Shown: positions 45,342 through 53,099 of the stretch, one piece after another | Layout: each line of letters begins with the position of its first letter | Numbering within the stretch: the stretch's first letter is position 1 | Assembly (NCBI GenBank): GCA_035559795.1 | Contig: DATMAR010000012.1 | Span: forward strand, 310,001 to 374,000 | Length of the DNA: 64,000 nucleotides | Reading direction: 5' to 3' | From: Fimbriimonadales bacterium | GTDB lineage: Bacteria; Armatimonadota; Fimbriimonadia; Fimbriimonadales; ATM1 | Notes under the pieces: generated by a model | The model's database searches: none | Told to the model about the DNA's origin: nothing | Seen by the model: the letters and a program-made list of their open reading frames with translations, nothing else | Program-made: the position numbers and the translations under genes

Positions 45342-46447
45342 GCGCCTGCCCTCTCTATTCTGTGAATGAACTCCTCGAAATACACTCGAGAATCCCATGG
45401 TCCTGGTGCCGCTTCTGGATGATATTGAATACTGAACGCTCCTAATTTTTCATGCTGAAGCCCTTCGACCGTGTTGTCGTTCAAATTGATTTGTGTTACT
45501 TCCAATCCCGTTCCGCTCAAAGAATTCGGGTCAACCGCATATCCATGATTTTGCGCAGTAATCACCACACGCCCTGTTCGCAAGTCTTTCACCGGATGAT
45601 TCCCCCCCCTGTGTCCGAATTTCAATTTGAACGTAGTCCCCCCCAAGGCGTGCGCGATAATTTGATTTCCGAGGCAAATGCCGAAAACTGGAACGCGCCC
45701 TAAAAGTTCTCTCACCGTCGCGCTGATGGAATCGAGCAAACGCGGGTCGCCCGGTCCTGGAGAAAGCACGACCCCGTCCGGATTCCATCCGAGAATCTCC
45801 TCAGCATTAGAATGTTGCGGAAGAACTATGGAACGACATCCCAAAGCCGCAAAACGACGCAGGATGTTGTATTTCAGTCCGCAATCCAAAACCACGATGC
45901 GATGTTTATAGTCCGCAGTGGGATGGTCTATTTCTTCTTTTCCTTCGTAACCCCATGCATAAGGAGCGCGAGTGCTCACTTGCGCAACGAAATTTTGTTC
46001 TCCGTAATCCGGATGCTTTCGCAGTTTCTCGAGGGCTTCCTCGTAGGGGTCTGATGTGATGACGCCCATGGTAACTCCTCCCGAGCGCAATTTTTTTGTC
46101 AGCGCGCGAGTGTCTATCCCCCGAAGTCCTACTGTCTGCTTTAGTTTGAGAAACGCGTCGAGTGTGCTTTTGCTCCGCCAATTGCTCGGAGCGTCGCTTG
46201 CTTCATGTACGATGATTCCGGCAGGTTGTATGCGCTCGGATTCGAAATCGTCATCGTTGATTCCATAGTTGCCGATAAGAGGATATGTAAAGAGAACAAT
46301 TTGCCCTGCGTAACTCGGGTCGGTGAGTATCTCCTGATACCCCGTCATCCCTGTATTGAAAACTACTTCGCCAAAAGCCTCTCCCTCGGCGCCTAAGGGG
46401 TTGCCTTCGAACACCGACCCGTCGAGAAGCACCAAGCGTCGTTCCAA
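45338..46447 (-). CDS. carA: Carbamoyl-phosphate synthase small subunit (glutaminase)
   Basis: The 369-residue glutaminase subunit that feeds ammonia to CarB. The N-terminal domain shows [43 protein letters not shown]-type pattern. The C-terminal class I amidotransferase domain has [25 protein letters not shown] with the nucleophilic cysteine, and [13 protein letters not shown] with the histidine and glutamate. The start is TTG 46447 with AGGAAG upstream. It is translationally coupled to carB (GTGA overlap). The C8 tract at 45602-45609 codes in frame. Confidence 0.97.
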   Translation of the reverse strand: MERRLVLLDGSVFEGNPLGAEGEAFGEVVFNTGMTGYQEILTDPSYAGQIVLFTYPLIGNYGINDDDFESERIQPAGIIVHEASDAPSNWRSKSTLDAFLKLKQTVGLRGIDTRALTKKLRSGGVTMGVITSDPYEEALEKLRKHPDYGEQNFVAQVSTRAPYAWGYEGKEEIDHPTADYKHRIVVLDCGLKYNILRRFAALGCRSIVLPQHSNAEEILGWNPDGVVLSPGPGDPRLLDSISATVRELLGRVPVFGICLGNQIIAHALGGTTFKLKFGHRGGNHPVKDLRTGRVVITAQNHGYAVDPNSLSGTGLEVTQINLNDNTVEGLQHEKLGAFSIQYHPEAAPGPWDSRVYFEEFIHRIERAGA

Positions 46448-46537
46448 GAATCTTCCTGGTCAGGCGCGCAAAAGAGCCATCGCCAAAGACCGATTTAATT
46501 TACCACAAATAGTCTGGAATTGTGCTGAGTAACAAAA

Positions 46538-46567
46538 ACCTATGTTTCACTTACCTATGTTTCACTT
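46538..46567. repeat. Perfect 15-bp tandem duplication between carA and the SDR gene
   Basis: ACCTATGTTTCACTT at 46538-46552 is repeated directly at 46553-46567. It lies in a 168-base gap with no other feature that I can see. Confidence 0.85.
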
Positions 46568-46615
46568 ACAAAGCAGAAATCGGGTTTACCGATATGACAC
46601 TGAAAAAAACAATTC

Positions 46616-47347
46616 TCAATGAAAATAACTCGCACCGTTTATATCTATGACGACGCCCGTCAAATACTCAGCCTCTTCGCTCAATAGGAAAGAAGCAACG
46701 GTGGCACACTCCTCTGGAGTCGCGACACGTCCGAACGGAATTCCTGCTTCGATTTCTTTCCTTCTTTTTTCCATTCCTTCTCTGGTCATCGCAGTTTCCA
46801 CCCAGCCCGGCGCGATTCCGAAAACATAAATCCCTTTCGGTGCGAATTCGACCGCTAAAGAACGAGTCAAGTTAATCAATGCACCTTTGGTTGCAGCATA
46901 AGCGGCGGCACCCGCTTCGCCTCGAAAACCTACTCGAGAGCAAACATTAAGTATCTTCGCCCCTCTCGCCGCTTGGGAAATAAACCAACGCGAAAGATAA
47001 ACGGCTGACCAAAAGTTCGTAGCGAAACTCGATTCCCAGACTCGGTCGAATTCTGCTTCTTCTTTTATATCGAATGGCTGAGGGACATAAATGCCGGCGT
47101 TGTTCACCAACGCGGCTATCTCTCCTTGCTCCTTAACCCAATCCCAAAGTCTTTTGCATTCCTCTTTTCGCGAAAGGTCTGCTCCGAAAGGAACCGCTTT
47201 TCCACCGGTTTGCAAAGCGACTTCTTCAGCTGCTGACTTTTCTTTTCGATAATGAATTAAAGGAGTCCATCCATCTCGAGCGAGTCGAATCGCAATAGCC
47301 CTTCCGATTCCACGAGAACCTCCGGTAACGAGAACATTTCCTTTCAT
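46616..47347 (-). CDS. SDR family oxidoreductase (FabG-like)
   Basis: A 243-residue classical short-chain dehydrogenase/reductase. It has the nucleotide-binding TGGSRGIGRAIA (residues 8-19), the NNAG segment (VNNAGIY), a catalytic serine in the VCSRVGF strand and the YxxxK pair in AAYAATKGALIN. It ends with the YLTGVVIDINGA pattern of FabG. The substrate is unknown. FabG-like activity in fatty-acid synthesis fits the accB gene two genes upstream, but many SDRs look alike. It follows the nitrilase gene by 8 bases. Confidence 0.88.
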   Translation of the reverse strand: MKGNVLVTGGSRGIGRAIAIRLARDGWTPLIHYRKEKSAAEEVALQTGGKAVPFGADLSRKEECKRLWDWVKEQGEIAALVNNAGIYVPQPFDIKEEAEFDRVWESSFATNFWSAVYLSRWFISQAARGAKILNVCSRVGFRGEAGAAAYAATKGALINLTRSLAVEFAPKGIYVFGIAPGWVETAMTREGMEKRRKEIEAGIPFGRVATPEECATVASFLLSEEAEYLTGVVIDINGASYFH

Positions 47348-47355
47348 TCTTAGAA

Positions 47356-48180
47356 CTATTCCGATTTCTTTACCAAATCACCATACAAATCCGGAAGACG
47401 AGAAGCGAAAAGGTCGTATTCGTATTCTCCGGGAATTCGAACGACGTGTTTGTTTCGAGCCTTTGCAACGTCAACCTCTGCAAATATTGTTTCTTCGTTT
47501 GCGTGTTCTGCCGATGCTAAAACATCTCCATTCGGTGCGATGATTTTGCTCTTACCGATAAATCGAAAACCCTTTTCTTCCCCCACACGATTGGAAGTAG
47601 CAACGAAAATTCCGTTCTCGATAGCGCGCGCTGGGCAAATAATGTCGCTTGCGGCAGATGCACCTTCGGGCCAATTCGTCGGCAAAACGACGATTTCTGC
47701 GCCTTGCAGCGAAAGAACGCGAACTGCTTCTGGAATCCGTATATCGTAACAAATAAGAACACCGATTTTTACGACGGAGGTCTCGAATGCTTTCAATTCA
47801 TCGCCTGCTTTCACGAACCGGTCGAGACCTAAAAATGGCAAATGCGTTTTACGATAAACACCTTTTAATCCTTCCGGCGTAAAAACTGCTGCAGAATTAT
47901 GAAGATTCGCATCTCGTTTCTCTGCGAATCCGACCACTGCAACTACTCCCAGTTCTTTACAAATTTCTTCAATAGAGCGAATAGGTTCGGAGGATAACGA
48001 TATGGCGGCTTCTTTTGCTTCTTCTTCGGATGAAAAACAATATCCTGTTAGAGCACATTCGGGATAAACAACTAACTTCGCTCCTTCCTTTTTTGCGTAC
48101 CGAATGCCATCGATGACACGCTCGGTATTATCTTGCACTCGTGAAAATTTCGGGAAAAATTGAACGACTGAGACTATCAT
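47356..48180 (-). CDS. Carbon-nitrogen hydrolase (nitrilase superfamily)
   Basis: A 274-residue amidase-type hydrolase. The catalytic triad is visible: glutamate in YPECALTGY, lysine in YRKTHLPFLG and cysteine in VLICYDIRIPEAVR. Family members cleave amides such as omega-amides, carbamoyl-compounds or deaminated glutathione; the specificity here is not clear. The ATG immediately follows the accB stop (TAAATG), so the two are read from one message. Confidence 0.92.
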   Translation of the reverse strand: MIVSVVQFFPKFSRVQDNTERVIDGIRYAKKEGAKLVVYPECALTGYCFSSEEEAKEAAISLSSEPIRSIEEICKELGVVAVVGFAEKRDANLHNSAAVFTPEGLKGVYRKTHLPFLGLDRFVKAGDELKAFETSVVKIGVLICYDIRIPEAVRVLSLQGAEIVVLPTNWPEGASAASDIICPARAIENGIFVATSNRVGEEKGFRFIGKSKIIAPNGDVLASAEHANEETIFAEVDVAKARNKHVVRIPGEYEYDLFASRLPDLYGDLVKKSE

Positions 48181-48591
48181 TTATGAAATTACAACATACA
48201 ACCCCGAACCCTCTTGAATCAAGCCCCCATCCTCGACTAAAAACTTTTTCAGAATTCCGCTGACTGGCGATTCGACTTCGTTGAAAACCTTCATCGCCTC
48301 GATAATTCCCACTACTTGCCCAACTGCTATACGTTCCCCTTCCTCCACGAAAGGTGGCTCAGATGGCGAAGGACGACGATAAAAAATTCCTGTCATCGGA
48401 GACGGAACAATCGTCCCCTCTTCTTTCAATGTAGGAGAAGTACCTTCCGCAACGTTCGCAATTGGATTATTACTTCGCGATGCACGCTTAACCTCGATAA
48501 ACAGCCCCTCCTCCTGCCAAGCGAGGCTTTCTAATCCCAACTCGGAAAGTAAGGACGCAAGTTCTTCCAACTTTTCTTTCGGGTTAGTCAC
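48181..48591 (-). CDS. accB: Biotin carboxyl carrier protein of acetyl-CoA carboxylase
   Basis: A 136-residue BCCP. The N-terminal helix (LEELASLLSELGLESLAW) is followed by a flexible Asn/Pro/Ser linker and the biotinyl domain with the lysine in EAMKVFNE and PMTGIFYRRPSP. It carries the activated carboxyl group in the first step of fatty-acid synthesis. The start is GTG 48591, 8 bases after TATAAT, so probably leaderless. accC is not adjacent; the next genes are a nitrilase and an SDR. Confidence 0.93.
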   Translation of the reverse strand: MTNPKEKLEELASLLSELGLESLAWQEEGLFIEVKRASRSNNPIANVAEGTSPTLKEEGTIVPSPMTGIFYRRPSPSEPPFVEEGERIAVGQVVGIIEAMKVFNEVESPVSGILKKFLVEDGGLIQEGSGLYVVIS

Positions 48592-48599
48592 TGAGTTGG

Positions 48600-48605
48600 A
48601 TTATA
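48600..48605 (-). promoter_or_regulatory. accB promoter -10 box, predicted leaderless
   Basis: TATAAT on the minus strand with exactly eight bases (CCAACTCA) to the GTG at 48591. No Shine-Dalgarno sequence is possible in so short a leader. Confidence 0.6.
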
Positions 48606-48710
48606 AACCTCAAACGACGATAAAAACTCCGCCACAGCCTCGGAAGGACGAGAATTTGGATGTCTCCATGCATGGCTAAAGGAAATAGAAGCAAAGAACG
48701 TTCGAATCAC

Positions 48711-48745
48711 CAAAAAAATCCCCTCCCATATAAGGAGGGGATTTT
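48711..48745 (-). terminator. Terminator after the agmatine-deiminase-like gene
   Basis: On the minus strand AATCCCCTCC and GGAGGGGATT form a 10-bp stem with a six-base loop followed by TTTTT. It lies 20 bases beyond the stop at 48765. Its left half also reads as a stem on the plus strand with only four T. Confidence 0.85.
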
Positions 48746-48764
48746 AGAGCGTGAACCAAACTTC

Positions 48765-50681
48765 CTACGGAGATAACTCGATTCGAACAAGGTCGAATAG
48801 AGCATCGAATCCGAATCGTGCATTTTGGAACGGAACCGTGTATACAAGCCGCACTTCTATGCGACCATCGTTGCGAATGTAATTCGACGCTCCTGAGCCA
48901 ATCGTTCCGCTCTGAAGAACATCGGAGGTACTCAACGCATACGTTCCGATGACATCGAACTGACCGGTATTCCAATTCTTCAGTGCGATTTCACCAGTGC
49001 CATTGTTGACATTGATTTTCGATTCGATTTTCCACGTCAAGGAGGATGGATTTTGAACGGGTGAATCCATTCCTACAACGAGTTCAATAGGTCCGGGTGT
49101 CGGTCTTCCGAACGCGGGAAGAGAGTTGCAAATCAGCGGATCTTCGTCAGAAATCAACATTTCGGCGATTCCACCAGAAACCTTCTTTCCTTTTACGACG
49201 GTGAAATCTGTAATGGCTCCTGTCGCAGAACCATTGATGCTGAAGTTTTCGTCGCTACTGTCGCCGTTCGTATTTCCGTCTCCATCTCGCGCGAGAACTT
49301 TAATTTTCCCTTGCGATGTGTTGATGTCCGGAATTGTCCAGATGTAAGAACCATCGTCTTCTGTAGCCGAAGCGATTGTCAATGGATAACTGTTTCCACC
49401 GTCAATCGAGAGAAGAATATCTACGTTTTGAACGCCTTTGTTGTCATCGGAAATCCATTTGATTTCCACTTGCTCACCTGGAGTATATGTTTGTCCGCCA
49501 TTCGGGCTGATAACATAGGTGTTCGGCAATTCTCCTGTAAGACTTTTCGGCATATGCATAATTACGCAGTGAAAAACTCCGGCGTAAATCACGAGGGATT
49601 GGCCGTTGATTTGAACTACATCATAACCTGGCATAGCCTGCTTCCAGGTGTCGAAAGCCTGTTGATTTCGTTCGCTTACCCCTGTTCCCGATGTGTATGT
49701 AGGAACGACCACTAAGTTATTGCAAATGAGGATATTCGTGTACGTATAATGCACCCCCCCCATTTTAACAGCGGGGACTCGATAGACCGTATATCCGATG
49801 GAAGCCATCAAAGTCGCCATATTGTCGCAAACGATGTCTTGACTCGAACCGGGATTCAAAGGCCAATCGCTAATTACGACTTTATTATCACCAGGAATGA
49901 AAAGCCACATGTCGATGTGCTGTGTCGAATCAATCGTCTGGGATAAGGCGTCGGTAATCATCACATTCACGTTCTGATACAAATTCCAGTACGTGATGAT
50001 ATCTTGCTCAGTTAATCCAGGATTTTCGTTCACGATGAGTTCCGTAACGTAAGCATCCCCTGCTGAAGAATGTTGAAAGTTACCCCCACCATGAATTAGC
50101 GGGATTCCGTAAATCGCATGATTTTTGTAGTCTGCGAATACGAAAGGATATACATCGTCATTCGGCCGTGGGCGATTGTAAACGTGGTCAATAATCGCTC
50201 GGCAACCACCCTGATAAATGTAACGAGGACCGTAGTCTCGTATCCAAATCGTATCCGTAGTTGCAACGATAAAGGTGACTCGGTTCATATCAACACCGAA
50301 AGAAGCCAACTTGCTCGCTGCACTATTTTTTTCGGTGGTCGAATCCACGGCTACGTATAAGTCGGCATCTCCATTAGGTCCCGTAATGTATTTCGCCAGG
50401 TTAGAAAGCGTGGTGGTGAAGGATGCGTCCCCCTCCCAAGAAATCAAAATGCCATCCGTCGGGGCGTATTCCGGTGGGCAATAGATAGGTCCTGTGGGTG
50501 GGTCTGTAGCTCGGTTGACCTTTAGAGGATGGCGGGCTAAATATGCCTTTTCAGCCTCCGTAAGGTTTCTTGGGATATTTTTTCCTTCAGGATAGCGGTT
50601 TTCCGCAGATTCCTGTGCCGCCAATGGAGCGACCAAGCCAAAACACAAGAAAATTGCTGCGAGTTTAGAATGCTTCATCAT
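48765..50681 (-). CDS. Secreted agmatine-deiminase/peptidylarginine-deiminase-like enzyme with C-terminal binding domains
   Basis: A 638-residue protein with a signal peptide (MMKHSKLAAIFLCFGLVAPL). Residues about 60-395 are the guanidine-modifying fold: ILISWEGDASF, WIRDYGPRY with the substrate-binding aspartate, HGGGNF, QHIDMWLFI with the catalytic histidine/aspartate, and a late cysteine in FHCVIMHMP. The C-terminal third has a Ser/Thr-rich Kre9/Knh-type segment (SPNGGQTYTPGEQVEIKW) and another beta domain. Export makes a role on extracellular arginine peptides or agmatine likely but unproven. AGGAGA precedes the ATG. Confidence 0.85.
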   Translation of the reverse strand: MMKHSKLAAIFLCFGLVAPLAAQESAENRYPEGKNIPRNLTEAEKAYLARHPLKVNRATDPPTGPIYCPPEYAPTDGILISWEGDASFTTTLSNLAKYITGPNGDADLYVAVDSTTEKNSAASKLASFGVDMNRVTFIVATTDTIWIRDYGPRYIYQGGCRAIIDHVYNRPRPNDDVYPFVFADYKNHAIYGIPLIHGGGNFQHSSAGDAYVTELIVNENPGLTEQDIITYWNLYQNVNVMITDALSQTIDSTQHIDMWLFIPGDNKVVISDWPLNPGSSQDIVCDNMATLMASIGYTVYRVPAVKMGGVHYTYTNILICNNLVVVPTYTSGTGVSERNQQAFDTWKQAMPGYDVVQINGQSLVIYAGVFHCVIMHMPKSLTGELPNTYVISPNGGQTYTPGEQVEIKWISDDNKGVQNVDILLSIDGGNSYPLTIASATEDDGSYIWTIPDINTSQGKIKVLARDGDGNTNGDSSDENFSINGSATGAITDFTVVKGKKVSGGIAEMLISDEDPLICNSLPAFGRPTPGPIELVVGMDSPVQNPSSLTWKIESKINVNNGTGEIALKNWNTGQFDVIGTYALSTSDVLQSGTIGSGASNYIRNDGRIEVRLVYTVPFQNARFGFDALFDLVRIELSP

Positions 50682-50801
50682 GAAATTTGTTCTCCTAAAA
50701 ATCGAGTAAAAGTGCGCGCCGAAGTGTAACCCCTCGCCGCTGGGAATTCATTCATTATGTATTAGACGAGTCGAGCCACGCTTTCTTCTTGAGAGGGAAC
50801 G

Positions 50802-50829
50802 TTGGCTTTCGAGATTTTGTAGATATAAT
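50802..50829 (+). promoter_or_regulatory. nadA promoter
   Basis: TATAAT at 50824-50829 with TTGGCT at 50802-50807 (16-base spacer). Transcription would start near 50836 and leave about 78 bases of leader. Confidence 0.65.
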
Positions 50830-50849
50830 TAGAAGAACCTTCCACAAAG

Positions 50850-50901
50850 GGTGATTTCGACAACATCCCCGTCCCGTAAAACCGGGACTGTAGGAATCAC
50901 C
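50850..50901 (+). other. Nested hairpin in the nadA leader
   Basis: GGTGATT (50850-50856) can pair with AATCACC (50895-50901), enclosing a second stem GTCCCG (50871-50876) with CGGGAC (50883-50888). The Shine-Dalgarno-like GAGGA lies directly after it. The order suggests a regulatory leader; I cannot match it to a named riboswitch class. Confidence 0.45.
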
Positions 50902-50913
50902 GAGGAAAATCAA

Positions 50914-52026
50914 ATGTTTCAAGCACCGTTACCCAAAGAGTACACAGAACTTACAAGTGAGGAGACTCGTGAGCGCATTCGTAAGGCAAAGCAAACTTTG
51001 GGGAAGAGGCTCATCATTTTAGGTCATCACTATCAAAGAGACGAAATCATCGAACATGCGGATTATCGAGGAGACAGTTTAAAACTCGCTCAAGATGCCC
51101 TCAAGCATCCCGAGGCGGAATTTATCGTTTTCTGCGGCGTTCATTTCATGGCTGAGAGCGCGGACATTGTAACACCCGACCACGTAAAGGTCATCCTCCC
51201 GAATTTGGCCGCAGGGTGCAGCATGGCGGATATGGCGAATCTGTTCCAAGTGCGTTCCTGCTGGAAACAACTCGAAGAAACGCTGGGAGATCTAAGTGTT
51301 AAAAACGAGAAATGGAAAATTCTGCCTGTAACCTATATTAACTCCGCAGCGAATCTCAAAGCCTTCGTGGGTGAACGTGAAGGTGTTGTTTGCACGAGTT
51401 CGAATGCATCGAAAATCGTGCAGTGGGCTTTCCAAAATGCCGATAAGGTTCTCTTCTTCCCTGACCAGCATCTCGGACGAAACACAGGCGTCAAACTCGG
51501 TCTCCATCATGAGAAAGATATGTGCCTTTGGGATCCCCACCAGCCAATGGGGGGGAACAGCGCCGATAAAATTAAAGAATCGAAACTCATTTTATGGAAA
51601 GGGCATTGCTCCGTCCACACACGCTTTACTCCTGAACAAGTAATAGAGGCTCGTAAAAAATATCCCGATGTCAAAGTCATCGTTCATCCCGAATGTCCTA
51701 TGGAAGTGGTTCAACTCGCAGACGAAGTCGGCTCGACGAGCACTATCGTCAGAATCGTGGAGTCTTCGCCTGATGGCACTACATGGGCTATCGGCACTGA
51801 AATCAACTTGGTAAATCGTTTAGCGAAAGAAAATCCCGGAAAGAAAATCTTTTCTTTAGACCCGATGATATGTCCATGCTCCACGATGTATCGCATTCAT
51901 CCGAGTTTTTTATGCTGGGCATTGGAAAACATCGTAAAAGGCACCCCCGTAAATGTCATCGAAGTTCCACCGAAGGTAAAACATTTCGCGAAACTCGCAC
52001 TCGATAGAATGCTCGCTCTATCATAA
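50914..52026 (+). CDS. nadA: Quinolinate synthase A
   Basis: A [4Fe-4S] enzyme that condenses iminoaspartate with dihydroxyacetone phosphate in NAD synthesis. The protein (370 residues from the ATG at 50914) shows LGHHYQRDEI, the cluster cysteines in AAGCSMAD, HPECPMEV and DPMICPCSTMYRI, and TSTIVR. I prefer 50914, with GAGGA nine bases upstream, to a GTG at 50851, because the extra 21 residues would lie inside the leader hairpin and do not look like NadA. It stands alone with its own promoter; nadB and nadC are not in the window. Confidence 0.95.
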   Translation: MFQAPLPKEYTELTSEETRERIRKAKQTLGKRLIILGHHYQRDEIIEHADYRGDSLKLAQDALKHPEAEFIVFCGVHFMAESADIVTPDHVKVILPNLAAGCSMADMANLFQVRSCWKQLEETLGDLSVKNEKWKILPVTYINSAANLKAFVGEREGVVCTSSNASKIVQWAFQNADKVLFFPDQHLGRNTGVKLGLHHEKDMCLWDPHQPMGGNSADKIKESKLILWKGHCSVHTRFTPEQVIEARKKYPDVKVIVHPECPMEVVQLADEVGSTSTIVRIVESSPDGTTWAIGTEINLVNRLAKENPGKKIFSLDPMICPCSTMYRIHPSFLCWALENIVKGTPVNVIEVPPKVKHFAKLALDRMLALS

Positions 52027-52041
52027 TGGAGTAAAGAATAA

Positions 52042-52066
52042 ACTTCAACTGCAAAATCAGTCGAGG
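52042..52066. repeat. Degenerate copy of the palindromic element between nadA and the LolA-like gene
   Basis: CTTCAACTG, a short loop and CAGTCGAGG form an imperfect stem related to the perfect 10-bp palindromes at 52895-52920 and 53035-53060. It lies between two convergent genes and may also act as a transcript end, although no T-run follows. Confidence 0.5.
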
Positions 52067-52078
52067 CATAAAAAGCAA

Positions 52079-52711
52079 CTAACGGGTTACTCCACCGAGA
52101 CCACCACGAATTACTTTGCTTTGCACAGCCCCTTTTGGTGGTGACCATTCGAACGATGCATCGCTGAGCTTGCCTAAAACGATTTCAACAAGTTGTGTTT
52201 CGTACATGGATTGCTCCCCATATTGACGCCATCCGACCGGCAAAGAGTTTTCTTTACGCACGAAGAGTTCGATTTCGATTTCATGTTCTACCCAGAGTAA
52301 TTTAAACACGCGGACTTTCGAACCATGAAATTCTCCATCGCTTGCCCCGAGTACGGTCAAATGCGCGTTCTCGTTCGGGAAAAATGCTCGCCCGAATGCC
52401 ACAAAAAACATTCCTCCACCGACTTGGTCGTTGAGAATGTAGCGATTTTCTGAGGGAGAGTATGTGTAGGACTTCTTGCCATCACAATGTTCTTCCCTAT
52501 CCGGCGAGAAAATCGTGTATTTGCCGCCGCGTTTGATTCTAAACACAGAAATTTGCTTTTTACCTACGGGACCACCGCTGCCACTAATTACTCCGGCAAC
52601 CGCCTCGTATTTAGACAACGACGCGATGTATTCATCGTATTCCCTTTGGGGATCGTTTTGCGGAGCGTATGCCAGGGTGTTACCGAACAAAACGAAAACT
52701 GCAACCAACAT
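52079..52711 (-). CDS. Secreted LolA-like protein
   Basis: A 210-residue protein with an N-terminal signal (LVAVFVLFGNTLAYA). The mature part alternates strands with an SVFRIKRGGKYTIFSPDREEHCDGKKSYTYSP-type pattern, seen in the LolA/LolB-like half-barrel fold that carries lipoproteins or lipids. It is a weak match, and the function is inferred only from this pattern. GGAGG lies well placed before the ATG. Its upstream region holds the 140-bp tandem duplication; it converges with nadA. Confidence 0.55.
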   Translation of the reverse strand: MLVAVFVLFGNTLAYAPQNDPQREYDEYIASLSKYEAVAGVISGSGGPVGKKQISVFRIKRGGKYTIFSPDREEHCDGKKSYTYSPSENRYILNDQVGGGMFFVAFGRAFFPNENAHLTVLGASDGEFHGSKVRVFKLLWVEHEIEIELFVRKENSLPVGWRQYGEQSMYETQLVEIVLGKLSDASFEWSPPKGAVQSKVIRGGLGGVTR

Positions 52712-52790
52712 TTTATTCCTCCGCTTTATGGGACGTGTTTCTGATGGTTTAGGTTAGCTCGATTTATCATCCTTTGCCGTTATAGAGTGA

Positions 52791-53068
52791 ATTTTCATTA
52801 CTAAGGCATGGGAAAATGGGGAAAGAAAGCAACTATTGGCACCCCTCGATTGCAGGAGCAGTGTAAGTACACATTCCTGATGGAGCAAAATAAGCCTCAA
52901 CTGCAGGAGCAGTTGAGGCATACAAAAAATTTTCATTATCTAAGGCATGGGAAAATGGGGATAAGAAAGCAACTATTGGCACCCCTCGATTGCAGGAGCA
53001 GTGTAAGTACACATTCCTGATGGAAAAAAATAAGCCTCAACTGCAGGAACAGTTGAGGCATCCAAAAG
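52791..53068. repeat. About 140-bp tandem duplication with palindromic cores
   Basis: Copy 1 spans 52791-52928 and copy 2 52929-53068, about 95 percent identical by eye, with two one-base insertions in copy 2 that alter any reading frame. Each holds GCCTCAACTGC-AGGA-GCAGTTGAGGC (positions 52894-52919 and 53034-53059, the second with one change in the loop) and a second, related CCTCGATTGCAGGAGCAGTG. A further half-copy (GCAGTCGAGGCAT) follows at about 53068-53080. Confidence 0.9.
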
Positions 53069-53099
53069 CAGTCGAGGCATACAAACTGTGTGGAATTAT

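Noticed and set aside
50851-50913. GTG start for NadA at 50851
   Set aside because: The 21 extra residues lie over a perfect nested hairpin and do not resemble NadA; the ATG at 50914 has a ribosome binding site.
52808-53020. Small protein coded in the 140-bp duplication
   Set aside because: The equivalent frame in copy 2 meets a TAA five codons in and the copies differ by one-base insertions, so the frame is not maintained.
52791-53068. CRISPR array
   Set aside because: There are only two long copies adjoining each other directly, with no short repeats separated by unique spacers and no cas genes.
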